Positions 26,990-35,307 of a stretch of DNA of 64,000 bases are shown here, piece after piece (the stretch's first letter is position 1; each line of letters opens with the position of its first letter). Position numbers and translations under genes: made by a program. Location of the stretch: positions 53,527-117,526 of the forward strand of contig NZ_KL591003.1 of the NCBI RefSeq assembly GCF_000716335.1, in the 5' to 3' direction. Below the pieces are notes generated by a model. The model did no database searches and had not been told where the DNA came from. It saw only the letters and a program-made list of their open reading frames with translations. This DNA is from Streptomyces sp. NRRL S-118. GTDB taxonomy: Bacteria > Actinomycetota > Actinomycetes > Streptomycetales > Streptomycetaceae.

Positions 26990-27323
26990 CCGCGTCACCC
27001 GGGGCGGTCGGGTCGGCGCGCCGTGGACGCCCTTGGAGCGTCCGGTCACTCAGGAGAGGCAGACGCGGCGCCGTGCCGCCGTGGTGGCCGCCGCGCCGGC
27101 CTCGTTCCCCGGCGCGGTGGTCGTCGTCGGCCACGGCCGCCGGCTGTGCGCCGACCGGCGCGGCGAGCGCCTCGAACCGCGCGCCGCCGCGCCCGTCGCC
27201 ACCTCTGCCGACGCATGCGCCGTCACGTGCGCACAGCCTGGGCCACGATCGCGAGGACCGGGCCATGTGCGCCGGCCTCCCGCGCCGCGGCACGGCGCCG
27301 GACGAGCCGTCGCGGCCCGCCCG
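26990..27323. other. Gap between STAS and L,D-transpeptidase genes
   Basis: About 330 bp between convergent genes. Short open frames occur on both strands, but none carries a recognisable domain or a good ribosome site. No strong hairpin was identified. Confidence 0.4.
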
Positions 27324-28526
27324 TCAGCGCAGCGCGCTTCGCCGCTGCCAGTCGGCCCACGACAGGTTCCACTGGCCGAAGCCGTTGGCCGGCGCGACGA
27401 CGCCCTTGGTGTCCTTGCCGGTGATCTCGAACGGGTCGCCCGCCCGTACCTGGCTGTAGAACCAGGCCGCGTCGGCGTTGCTCATTCCTATGCAGCCCGA
27501 ACTGCGGTTGGCGTTGCCGAACCAGCGGGCGTTCCAGGGAGCGGCGTGCGCGTACATGCCCGACCAGGTGAGCCGCATCGAGTAGTCGACCATCTTGTCG
27601 TAGGCGTCACCGAGGCCGACCGTCTCGGAGTTCATGTTGATGGTGCCCTCCTTGGCCATCAGGACGGCGGTGCCGCGCCAGGAACGCTTGTCGCCGCCGG
27701 GCGTGCCGCCGGAGACCGGGATGCGCCGGACGGTCCTGCCGTCGCGCAGGAGCGTGAGCTGATGGCTGTCCAGGTCCACCTTGACGATCTGCTGGACGCC
27801 GATGGTGAAGGTGGTGGTGTAGTCGCGCACGAACCAGCCGCCGTCGCCGGAGTCGGTGCCGTTCAGCCGGGCGTCGAGGGTGACCTTGGTGCCGGGTTTC
27901 CAGTACTTCTCGGGTCGCCAGTCCACCCGGTCCTTGCCCGACCAGTCGCGCATCCAGCCCCATGATCCCCCGGTGCCGTTCGAAGTGATGATCTTCAGCT
28001 GTTTCTCGACCTCGGCGCGGTTCTCGACGGGGTTGTCGAAGACGAGCGAGATCGGCTGGGCTATGCCGACGGTGGCGCCGGCGCCCGGTCGCCAGTCGAC
28101 CTTGTTGACCTTGGCCGCCGGGGCGGTGGCGAAGGAGGCCCGGCTCGTGCCGGCGGTGCCGCCCCGGGTCCGGGTGGCCGCCGTGACCGCGTACGCCGTG
28201 CCGGGTACGGCCTTGCGCTCGGAGATCCACGAGCGGCCGTCGGCGGCGACCTTGCCGGCGAGTTCGCGGCCCTTGGCGTCGGTGACGGTCACCGAGGTGA
28301 GGCGTCCGTCCGCCGCGGTGACCTTCACCGGCTCGCCGGCCGCGGCCTGCCGGCCCGTGGGAGTGACCGTCACGGTGACGGGGCGGTCACCGTCCTTCCC
28401 GGCCGTGCCGGCGTCCGCCGTTGGCGGAGCGGGGTTCGCGGAACAGGCGGCCGCGAGCGAGGCGAACAGGGCCACGGCGACGGCGGAACGTACCGGGGCG
28501 TGGACGCGGACACGAATGCGGTGCAA
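27324..28526 (-). CDS. L,D-transpeptidase lipoprotein (YkuD family)
   Basis: Secreted lipoprotein of 400 residues. Its N-terminus has a basic-hydrophobic signal ending in a lipobox (SLAAACS). Two Ig-like beta domains span about residues 45-250, as in mycobacterial LdtMt2-type enzymes. The catalytic YkuD domain follows, with a His block (MYAHAAPWNARWFGNANRS) leading into SSGCIGMSNADA that holds the nucleophilic Cys. These enzymes form 3-3 cross-links in peptidoglycan and are carbapenem-sensitive. A divergent FemX-like gene lies 230 bp away, so this is a cell-wall neighbourhood. Confidence 0.93.
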   Translation of the reverse strand: MHRIRVRVHAPVRSAVAVALFASLAAACSANPAPPTADAGTAGKDGDRPVTVTVTPTGRQAAAGEPVKVTAADGRLTSVTVTDAKGRELAGKVAADGRSWISERKAVPGTAYAVTAATRTRGGTAGTSRASFATAPAAKVNKVDWRPGAGATVGIAQPISLVFDNPVENRAEVEKQLKIITSNGTGGSWGWMRDWSGKDRVDWRPEKYWKPGTKVTLDARLNGTDSGDGGWFVRDYTTTFTIGVQQIVKVDLDSHQLTLLRDGRTVRRIPVSGGTPGGDKRSWRGTAVLMAKEGTINMNSETVGLGDAYDKMVDYSMRLTWSGMYAHAAPWNARWFGNANRSSGCIGMSNADAAWFYSQVRAGDPFEITGKDTKGVVAPANGFGQWNLSWADWQRRSALR

Positions 28527-28755
28527 CAGGACCTCCGGGGCGGAAGGGAGCGAGGGCCGGCAAGGAAGGGCCGGGCAGCCGATGTCGTGACTGTAGATGC
28601 GGAGAAGCGCAGGTCAGCGGTGGCGGAGCAATGTGACGGCGACTGGTGAGGAACGGTCATGGTCCGGTCACATTCGCCGCGCGGGACGGTCACGGGCGGC
28701 TGTGAGCATCTCGTGCAACCCCGCGACCGTCCGGGGAGAAGGAGAGGCCCAGTCC

Positions 28756-29952
28756 GTGTCAGCGCTGCTCGTACCGCCCCGACGCCCTCACGACGAGGGC
28801 AACCGGTCCCTCAGGCTGGAATGCGTCACCGCCGAGACCTACCGGGCCTTTCTCGCCTCCCGCGACGGCGCGGCGCTCGGCGCCGGATTCCTGCAGTGCC
28901 CGTCCTGGGCCGACGTCAAGGAGGGCTGGCGTGCCCAGCTGGTCGGTTGGGGTCCTGATCCGCAGGCCGGCCGGCTGACGGGAGTGGCGCTGGTGCTGCT
29001 GCGTCCATTGCCGGGTACGCGCAAGTACTTCGCCTACCTTCCCGAGGGACCCGTCGCCGACTGGGCGGACCCGGACATCGACGGCTGGCTCGGCCCGCTG
29101 CTCGAGCACCTGCGCGGCGCGGGCGCCTTCGCCGTGCGCATCGGTCCCTCGCCTGCCTACCGGCGCTGGGACGCGGCCCTGCTGAAGTCGCTCGGCGGAC
29201 CGGACAGGCGTCTGGGCGACGTCCTCGCCAGCGAGGTCGACCCGCTCGGCACCGCGGTGGCCGATCGGCTGCGCGCCCGCGGCTGGCGCCGCTGCGGCGG
29301 TGACGGATCGGGGGACGACGGGGACGCCCAGCCGCGCCATGTCTTCCACGTGCCCCTCGCCGGGCGCAGCACCGAGGATCTGTGGTCCGGGCTGAACCAG
29401 GAGTGGCGGCGCAACGTCCGGCGCGCCCGGAAGGAAGGCGTGGAGGTGGTCGTGGGCAGTGCGGCCGACCTGCCCGAGTTCTACCGGCTGCTGCGCATCA
29501 CCGAGGAGCGCGACGGTTTCCGGCTCGGCCGCTCGCTCAGCTACTACGAACGCCAGTACGCGGCGCTCAACGCCGAGGAGCCGGGCCGGATGAAGCTCTA
29601 CCTGGCCCGCCACCGCGGGGAGGTCCTCGCCGCGCACACCATGATCACGGTGGGCCACAGGGTCTGGTACCAGACCGGCGCCTCCGCCGACCACCGCCGG
29701 GAGGTACGGCCGTCGAACGCCCTGCAATGGCGCATGCTGCTGGACGCCCACGCGCTGGGCGCTGACGTCTACGACATGCGCGGGGTACCCTCCACCCTTG
29801 ACCCTGGCGAACGTGCGTACGGACTGTTGCGGTGGAAGCTCGGCACCGGCGGACAGGTCGTCGAGACGTTGGGGGAATGGGAGAGAGCCTTGGGCGGCAC
29901 CGCCAATCAGACGCTTCACCGCGCCTTCCAGGCGTACCTGAACCGCCGGTGA
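28756..29952 (+). CDS. FemX/FemAB-type peptidyltransferase
   Basis: Encodes 398 residues related to the Fem ligases that add amino acids from aminoacyl-tRNA to the lipid II stem peptide. Visible family features are GFLQCPSWADVKEGW near the N-terminus, the LNQEWRRNVRRARKEGVEV block, and YDMRGVPSTLDPGERAYGLLRWKLGTGGQVVETLGEWERAL at the end. In Streptomyces, FemX adds the first glycine to the stem. The GTG at 28756 has GGAGAGG upstream. Its stop overlaps a GTG that could start the MurJ-like gene, and the two are surely co-transcribed. Pairing a lipid II modifier with a flippase fits one pathway. Confidence 0.9.
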   Translation: MSALLVPPRRPHDEGNRSLRLECVTAETYRAFLASRDGAALGAGFLQCPSWADVKEGWRAQLVGWGPDPQAGRLTGVALVLLRPLPGTRKYFAYLPEGPVADWADPDIDGWLGPLLEHLRGAGAFAVRIGPSPAYRRWDAALLKSLGGPDRRLGDVLASEVDPLGTAVADRLRARGWRRCGGDGSGDDGDAQPRHVFHVPLAGRSTEDLWSGLNQEWRRNVRRARKEGVEVVVGSAADLPEFYRLLRITEERDGFRLGRSLSYYERQYAALNAEEPGRMKLYLARHRGEVLAAHTMITVGHRVWYQTGASADHRREVRPSNALQWRMLLDAHALGADVYDMRGVPSTLDPGERAYGLLRWKLGTGGQVVETLGEWERALGGTANQTLHRAFQAYLNRR

Positions 29953-29960
29953 GGCCGCCG

Positions 29961-31661
29961 ATGTCGCAGACGGGCACAGCGCCGGACGGCGGCTCCGGTA
30001 CGGAGGCGAGCACGGCGCCGGACGGCGGCTCCGGTACGGGCAGTCGCGCGGGAGCCGTACCCGGCGACGCCCGCAAGGCGGTCTCCGCAGCGCGCAGCAG
30101 TGCGGTCATGGCCGCCGGCTCCCTGGTGTCCAGGGGTACCGGTTTCGTCCGTTCCGCCGTGGTCGCCGCGGCGCTCGGCACGATCGGACCCACGGCGGAC
30201 GGTTACGCGGTCGGCAACTCACTGCCCACCATCGTCTACATGCTGCTCCTCGGCGGCGCACTGAACGCCGTCTTCGTGCCCGAGCTGGTCAAGGCGGCCA
30301 AGGAGCACGACGACGGCGGGGCCGCGTACACCGACCGGCTCGTCACGGTCTGCGTCGTAGCCCTGCTGGCGATCACCGCGACCGCGGTGTGGGCGGCCCC
30401 CGCGATCGTCGACGCCTACACCGACTACAGCGGTCCGCAGGCGGCGATGACGACGGCGTTCGCGCGCTACTGCCTGCCTCAGATCTTCTTCCTCGGACTG
30501 TTCACACTGCTGGGGCAGGTGCTCAACGCACGCGGCCGGTTCGGCGCCATGATGTGGGCCCCGGTCCTCAACAACGTGGTCGTCATCAGCGTCTTCGGTC
30601 TGTTTCTGGCGCTGGCCATGGGTGGCGGGGACACGCTCACCGCGACCGAGACCGCGCTGCTCGGCTGGGGGACCACCGCCGGGATCGCCGTCCAGGCACT
30701 CGCCCTCGTCCCGGGGCTGCGCGCGGCCCGCTTCCGCTGGCGGCCGCGCTTCGACTGGCGGGGCAGCGGACTGACGCGCCCCCTGCGGTCCGCCGGCTGG
30801 CTGGTGCTGCTGGTCCTGGCCAACCAGGCCGCCTACTGGGTCACGACCCGGCTGGCCACCACCGCGGGCCTGCAGGGAGGCCCCGGCTACAGCGCCTACA
30901 ACAACGCCTATGCCCTGTGGGTCGTGCCGCACGGCATCATCACGGTCTCCCTGGTGACCGCGCTGCTGCCCCGGATGAGCGCGGCGGCCGCCGACGCGGA
31001 CACCGCGGCCCTGCGGCGGGACGTCTCGCACGCCCTGCGCGCCTCGGCGGCCGCGGTCGTTCCCGCCGCCTGCATGCTGTTCGCTCTCGCGCACCCGGTG
31101 ATGGCCCTCGTCTTCGGTCACGGCAGGACGAGCGCGGGCGACACGGCCGCGATGGCCGGGATCCTGATGGCGTTCGCGCCCGGACTCGTCGCCATGTCGG
31201 GCCAGTACGTGCTCTCCCGCACCTTCTACGCGCTCGGCGACACCCGTACGCCTTTCCTGCTCAACCTGGTGATCGTCACCCTCAACGCGGGGCTGTCCGT
31301 GTCCGCCGCCCAGCTGTTGCCGGCCCGCTGGGCGGTGACGGGGATGGCGGCGGCGTACTCCCTGGCACTGTTCGCGGGTTGGGCGGTCACGGGCCGGGTG
31401 CTGAGCCGTCGGCTGGTCGTGGCCCGGCCGTGGCGGTCGTCCGCCGTCGTGGCACACGCACGGCTGCTCCTCGCCGCCGTTCCCGCCGCCGCGCTGGGTC
31501 ATCTGGCGGCGACCGGGGCCGCACGGGCCGGGGTTCCGGCCGCGACGGCCGCCGGAGCGGCCGTCATCGTGCTCACCTTCGCGCTGCTCGCCCGTCCGCT
31601 GCGGCTGACCGAACTCGACGCGCTGATCACCGGCGTACGCCGACGACTGGCCCGGCGCTGA
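29961..31661 (+). CDS. MurJ/MviN-type lipid II flippase
   Basis: Polytopic membrane protein of about 566 residues with 13-14 predicted helices and MviN motifs: GFVRSAVVAAALGTIG...GYAVGNSLPTIVYMLLLGGALNAVFVPEL near the N-terminus and SRTFYALGDTRTPF later. MurJ proteins flip lipid II across the membrane for peptidoglycan assembly. ATG 29961 (GAGG at 29951-29954) is preferred; GTG 29949 overlapping the FemX stop is an alternative. The cytosolic N-terminus carries a 36-bp tandem duplication (about 29981-30040) encoding two APDGGSGT units. It is probably a paralogue rather than the essential housekeeping copy, judging by context only. Confidence 0.9.
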   Translation: MSQTGTAPDGGSGTEASTAPDGGSGTGSRAGAVPGDARKAVSAARSSAVMAAGSLVSRGTGFVRSAVVAAALGTIGPTADGYAVGNSLPTIVYMLLLGGALNAVFVPELVKAAKEHDDGGAAYTDRLVTVCVVALLAITATAVWAAPAIVDAYTDYSGPQAAMTTAFARYCLPQIFFLGLFTLLGQVLNARGRFGAMMWAPVLNNVVVISVFGLFLALAMGGGDTLTATETALLGWGTTAGIAVQALALVPGLRAARFRWRPRFDWRGSGLTRPLRSAGWLVLLVLANQAAYWVTTRLATTAGLQGGPGYSAYNNAYALWVVPHGIITVSLVTALLPRMSAAAADADTAALRRDVSHALRASAAAVVPAACMLFALAHPVMALVFGHGRTSAGDTAAMAGILMAFAPGLVAMSGQYVLSRTFYALGDTRTPFLLNLVIVTLNAGLSVSAAQLLPARWAVTGMAAAYSLALFAGWAVTGRVLSRRLVVARPWRSSAVVAHARLLLAAVPAAALGHLAATGAARAGVPAATAAGAAVIVLTFALLARPLRLTELDALITGVRRRLARR

Positions 31662-31683
31662 ATCATCATCGAGGAGACTGTTG

Positions 31684-32367
31684 ATGCCCCGCGTACTGCT
31701 CATCGAGGACGACCCCGCCGTGCGGGAAGGCGTCGAACTCGGTCTGCGCCGCCGCGGCCACGAGGTGCGGTCGGCCGCCACCGGCGAGGCCGGACTCGCC
31801 GCGCTGGGCGAGTTCCGCCCCGATCTGCTGCTGCTGGACCTGATGCTGCCCGGCATGAACGGCGTGCAGATCTGCCGGCGCGTCCGCGAGGACAGCCAGC
31901 TGCCCATCATCATGCTCACCGCACGCGGCGACGACTTCGACATGATCGTGGGACTGGAGGCGGGCGCCGACGACTACATCGTCAAGCCCGCCCGCCCCGA
32001 CGTGATCGAGGCGCGCATCCGTGCCGTGCTGCGCCGTATCGAGGACACCGGCCCGGGACGGCCGGCCACGGAGATCCACGGCGACCTCACCATCGACCGG
32101 GCCGGACTGACCGTCACCAAGGCCGGCCGGCACCTGGCGCTGGCTCCCTCCGAGCTGAAACTGCTGCTCCACCTCTCCGCCGCCCCGGAGCAGGTCTTCA
32201 GCCGTCAGCAACTGCTGGAGCACGTGTGGGAGCACAGCTACCACGCCGACGCGCGCCTGGTCGACGCGTGCGTCCGCCGCCTGCGCAACAAGATCGAGGA
32301 CGATTCCGGCACCCCCCGGTACGTCCAGACGCTGCGGGGCTTCGGCTACCGCTTCGGGCCGCTGTGA
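31684..32367 (+). CDS. OmpR-family response regulator
   Basis: Encodes 227 residues. The receiver domain (1-120) has the acidic pair EDD, the phospho-acceptor Asp in LLLLDLMLPGMNG, Thr in MLTARGDD and Lys in YIVKPA. The winged-helix DNA-binding domain (about 130-225) has the typical LALAPSELKLLLHL start and VRRLRNKIEDD...VQTLRGFGYRF end. ATG 31684 has GAGGAG upstream. The stop overlaps the kinase start (GTGA), making a classic two-component operon. It follows MurJ by only 22 bp and could be part of that transcript. Confidence 0.93.
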   Translation: MPRVLLIEDDPAVREGVELGLRRRGHEVRSAATGEAGLAALGEFRPDLLLLDLMLPGMNGVQICRRVREDSQLPIIMLTARGDDFDMIVGLEAGADDYIVKPARPDVIEARIRAVLRRIEDTGPGRPATEIHGDLTIDRAGLTVTKAGRHLALAPSELKLLLHLSAAPEQVFSRQQLLEHVWEHSYHADARLVDACVRRLRNKIEDDSGTPRYVQTLRGFGYRFGPL

Positions 32368-34076
32368 CCGGGACGCCCATCCTCGGCCGGGGGCGCCGCG
32401 GCAGGAACGGCGGCAGGAACGGGAACGGGGACGCAAGCGGGCACGGCCTCGGCGCGGTGCCCGGCGCCGGGGCGTACAGCGGTCCGGCCGACGGAAGCGC
32501 CGAGGCCGGCGGCGGCCCGGCCCGCGACGGCGATGTGCCGGGATGCGACGGCGCGGAGCACCCCGGGGGCGGACGTCCCGCCGGCCGGCGAAGGCGCTCC
32601 GGCGCCGGCGGGCGGTGGCCGGCGCGGCGGGCGTGGGCGTTCGGTCTGCGCACGCGCCTGGTTCTGGCGTTCTTGCTGGTCGCGGTCGTCAGCGCCGGTA
32701 CCACCGCGGCGCTGACCTACCGCGAGGCTCGCAGCGCCCTGCTGAAGACCGCGCAGGACACGGCCGTCTCGTCGTTCCGCGATCAGGTCCAGCAGACCGG
32801 TTTCCCCCTGCCCGTACGGGGCGAGGGCATGGAGGAGGTCCTGCGCGACATCGCCCGCAAGGGCAAGCCGCACCCCTGGGTCGTCTTCGCCGAATACGGC
32901 TCGATCCGTGCCTCCTCCGGCACCAGCCCCGTCTCCGGCGTCATCACCCCGCAGCTGCGGCGGGCCGCGCGGGCCGATCCCCACGGCAGCTTCCAGCGGG
33001 TCGTCAAGGACGGGGTCCCGTATCTGACCATCGCCATGCCCACGGTCTTCCGGACCGGTCCCCAGGGTGTGCTGCCCACCGGGCTGATCCTGTACGCCGT
33101 CATGCGGATGACGGACGAGCAGATCAACGTGGACGCGCTCATGACCGCCGCCCGCGACGGTGCACTGCCCGGACTCGCCGTCGCCCTGCTGCCCGGCCTG
33201 CTCGCCGCCCGCAGCGTGCTGCGGCCGGTGCGGGAACTGCGCCAGGCCGCCCGGAGCATGGGCAGCGGCAGGCTCGACACCCGTATCCGCGTGCGGGGCA
33301 GGGACGAACTGGCCGACCTCGCCCGCACCTTCAACGAGTCCGCGGGCAAGCTCGAGCACTCCGTGCGGGAACTGCGCCAGGCCGAGGCGCGCGCCCGCCG
33401 TTTCGCGTCCGACGTCTCGCACGAGCTGCGCACGCCGCTCGCCGGCATGCTCGCGGTCACCGAGGTCCTCGACGAGGACGCGGGCCTGCTGGACCCCGAC
33501 ACCGCCCGGGCGGTGCGGCTGATCAGCTCGGAGACCGGAAAGCTCGCCGTCCTCGTCGAGGACCTGATGGAGATATCCCGCTTCGACGCGCGGGCGGCGG
33601 AGCTGAACACCGACGAACTCGACGCGGCGGAGGCCATCCGCAAGACGCTGCACAACCGGCACTGGACGGACGGCCGGGTCCGCGCCGAACTGCCCGACGG
33701 GATCCGTGTACGGCTCGACCCGCGCCGCTTCGACATCGTCATCGCCAACCTCGTCGGCAACGCGTTGCGGCACGGCGGTGCGCCCGTCACCGTACGGCTG
33801 CGCAGCGAGATGAGCTCCGGCGGGGTGCCCGTGCTGGTCACCGAGGTCGCCGACAGCGGCCCCGGCATCCGGCCCGAAGTACTGCCGCACATTTTCGACC
33901 GCTTCTACAAAGCCGACGCGGCCCGTACCCGCTCCGCGGGCAGCGGTCTGGGGCTCGCGATCACTCTGGAGAACGTCAGGCTGCACGGTGGGACGGTCCG
34001 CGCGGGGAACCTGCCGGGGGGAGGCTCCGTCTTCACCGTGGAGATACCGCTGCGCACGGGAGGGGACGGCGCGTGA
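32364..34076 (+). CDS. Membrane sensor histidine kinase
   Basis: Encodes 570 residues. GTG 32364 overlaps the regulator stop. A disordered basic N-terminus of about 90 residues precedes a membrane helix (LVLAFLLVAVVSAGTTAALTY), an extracytoplasmic sensor of about 150 residues, a second helix (LPGLAVALLPGLLAA), a HAMP linker, the dimerisation block with the phospho-His (FASDVSHELRTPL) and an ATPase domain with N-box NLVGNALRHGG, DSGPGI and SGLGLAI. The partner is surely the adjacent response regulator. A GerMN lipoprotein follows, a layout reminiscent of MtrAB-LpqB and CseABC systems. The signal is unknown. Confidence 0.92.
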   Translation: MTGTPILGRGRRGRNGGRNGNGDASGHGLGAVPGAGAYSGPADGSAEAGGGPARDGDVPGCDGAEHPGGGRPAGRRRRSGAGGRWPARRAWAFGLRTRLVLAFLLVAVVSAGTTAALTYREARSALLKTAQDTAVSSFRDQVQQTGFPLPVRGEGMEEVLRDIARKGKPHPWVVFAEYGSIRASSGTSPVSGVITPQLRRAARADPHGSFQRVVKDGVPYLTIAMPTVFRTGPQGVLPTGLILYAVMRMTDEQINVDALMTAARDGALPGLAVALLPGLLAARSVLRPVRELRQAARSMGSGRLDTRIRVRGRDELADLARTFNESAGKLEHSVRELRQAEARARRFASDVSHELRTPLAGMLAVTEVLDEDAGLLDPDTARAVRLISSETGKLAVLVEDLMEISRFDARAAELNTDELDAAEAIRKTLHNRHWTDGRVRAELPDGIRVRLDPRRFDIVIANLVGNALRHGGAPVTVRLRSEMSSGGVPVLVTEVADSGPGIRPEVLPHIFDRFYKADAARTRSAGSGLGLAITLENVRLHGGTVRAGNLPGGGSVFTVEIPLRTGGDGA

Positions 34077-34140
34077 GTCAGGGGACGCACGGGAGGGGAC
34101 GGCGCGTGAGTCAGGGAGGCACGGGAGGGGGCGGCGCGTG
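34054..34140 (+). repeat. Three tandem copies of a 32-33-bp unit carrying RBS and GTG
   Basis: Copies begin at 34054, 34087 and 34119. Each contains GGGAGGGG followed by GGCGCGTGAG, a ribosome-binding site and a GTG start. The first copy ends the kinase gene, and the third provides the ribosome site and GTG (34138) of the lipoprotein. Copy 2 is nearly identical to copy 1. Confidence 0.85.
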
Positions 34141-34141
34141 A
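34073..34141 (+). CDS. Possible 22-codon coupling peptide inside the tandem repeat
   Basis: An open frame from GTG 34073 to the stop at 34139-34141 would encode 22 residues rich in Gly and Arg. Its start overlaps the kinase stop by GTGA and its stop overlaps the lipoprotein start by GTGA. A ribosome could therefore pass from kinase to lipoprotein through it. The peptide itself has no recognisable function and may exist only because the unit was duplicated. Confidence 0.3.
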   Translation: MSQGTHGRGRRVSQGGTGGGGA

Positions 34142-34764
34142 GGCGGTGGCACACACGCCGTCCGGTGCTCGCCGCCGCGCCGATGGCAGCAGCCCTGCTG
34201 CTCGCCGGATGCGGAATCCAGGAGACCGACGTCATCGAGGCGGGCGGTCCGGCCAGTGTGCAGGCCTTCGTCGAACCCGGCTACGACGCGCTGCTGTTCT
34301 TCCGGATGCCGCACGGCAAGCTGACGCCCGTGATCCGGTCGTTCCCACCCCGGAACCCTTTCGGCGACGAGTATCGGCAGGCCGACGGGGCGGCTCCGCC
34401 GGCGGTGCCGGAGAGCGCGATGTCCGCGCTGCTCAGTGGCCCGGGAGAGGCCGACAAGGCCGCCGGGCTCGGCACCTCCCTGCCCCGGGTCACGGCCGAC
34501 GGCGTCCGGGTCCGGCTCTCCGGGGATGGAAAGGTCATGGTGAACCTTCCCCTCGCCCTCGGCGGGCTGGACGCGACGGCTGTGCGCCAATTGATCTGCA
34601 CCGCCGCCTACAGCAAGGACCGCGACGGCCGGGCCACGGTGCTGCTCACCGGCCAGGACGGCGTGACGGCGACCGGTACCTGCGGTCTCGACCTCAACAC
34701 CGACGCCACTCCCGTGGCCGTCGAAACCGGCAGCCGGACGACGCCGCCCGGCCGGGCCGGCTAG
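34138..34764 (+). CDS. GerMN-domain lipoprotein
   Basis: Encodes 208 residues with a lipoprotein signal (basic start, AAALLLAGCG lipobox). A GerMN-like domain follows: SALLSGPGEADKAAGLGTSLP, then VMVNLPLALGGLDATAVRQLICTAAY. In actinobacteria such domains occur in LpqB and in small lipoproteins next to two-component systems, where they tune the sensor kinase. The GTG at 34138 lies in the third copy of the tandem repeat. It is probably the accessory protein of the preceding kinase. Confidence 0.85.
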   Translation: MRRWHTRRPVLAAAPMAAALLLAGCGIQETDVIEAGGPASVQAFVEPGYDALLFFRMPHGKLTPVIRSFPPRNPFGDEYRQADGAAPPAVPESAMSALLSGPGEADKAAGLGTSLPRVTADGVRVRLSGDGKVMVNLPLALGGLDATAVRQLICTAAYSKDRDGRATVLLTGQDGVTATGTCGLDLNTDATPVAVETGSRTTPPGRAG

Positions 34765-35307
34765 GCCGTGCATCGGAAGTTGATCTCGGGCCGTGAATGA
34801 TCACGGTTCATGGGTCGGAGAGATCCCACGGACGAGCAGTGGGCGATGCTGGAGCCGCTATTTCCGGAGGGTGCCAAGGTGGGGCGGCCGCCCCGTCCGG
34901 CCTCGGCGGCAGCTGATCGACGGCATGGGGTTCCGGGTCCGGACCGGTGTTCCGTGGTGGGACGTCCCCGTCGAATGCGGACCGTGGAACCGGTCGACAG
35001 CCTGTTCCGTCAGTGGCCGGAACGGTGGTGAATCCTCACCCGGCTCCAGTCCCTGGCCGACGGCAGGTCCTGAAGAACGTCGAGGACCTGGTAGAGGGTC
35101 AGGCCGGTGTCCGGACTTCTGGTCGAGCCGCCTGAGGGTGAAGCCACCATCAGCATCAACATGCTCACAAGCGACCCCTGGCAGCCCAGCCCCACGCCTG
35201 ACTGAACGGCGTCGCCCCTAGAGGGGTGCCCGCGCCCCTCAACCACCTGGCCCAGGGGGCGGCGCCACGGCCGGTTCAGGGGTGCGAGGGCTGCCGGACG
35301 GCGCGGG
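34765..35307. other. Non-coding gap with IS remnant and inverted repeat
   Basis: About 540 bp between the lipoprotein and the ABC permease gene. It contains a broken IS5-type transposase (34810-35100) and one arm of a 23-bp inverted repeat (35204-35226), both listed separately. Confidence 0.6.
34810..35100 (+). pseudogene. Truncated, frameshifted IS5-family transposase
   Basis: The ATG at 34810 begins MGRRDPTDEQWAMLEPLFP...GRPPR, the characteristic start of IS5-type (IS1647/IS112-like) transposases of Streptomyces. The family sequence then continues in another frame (QLIDGMGFRVRTGVPWWDVP), and WNR and SLFRQWPERW again fall in different frames. Only about the first third of a transposase is present and the catalytic DDE core is missing. 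It is an inactive relic. Confidence 0.8.
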
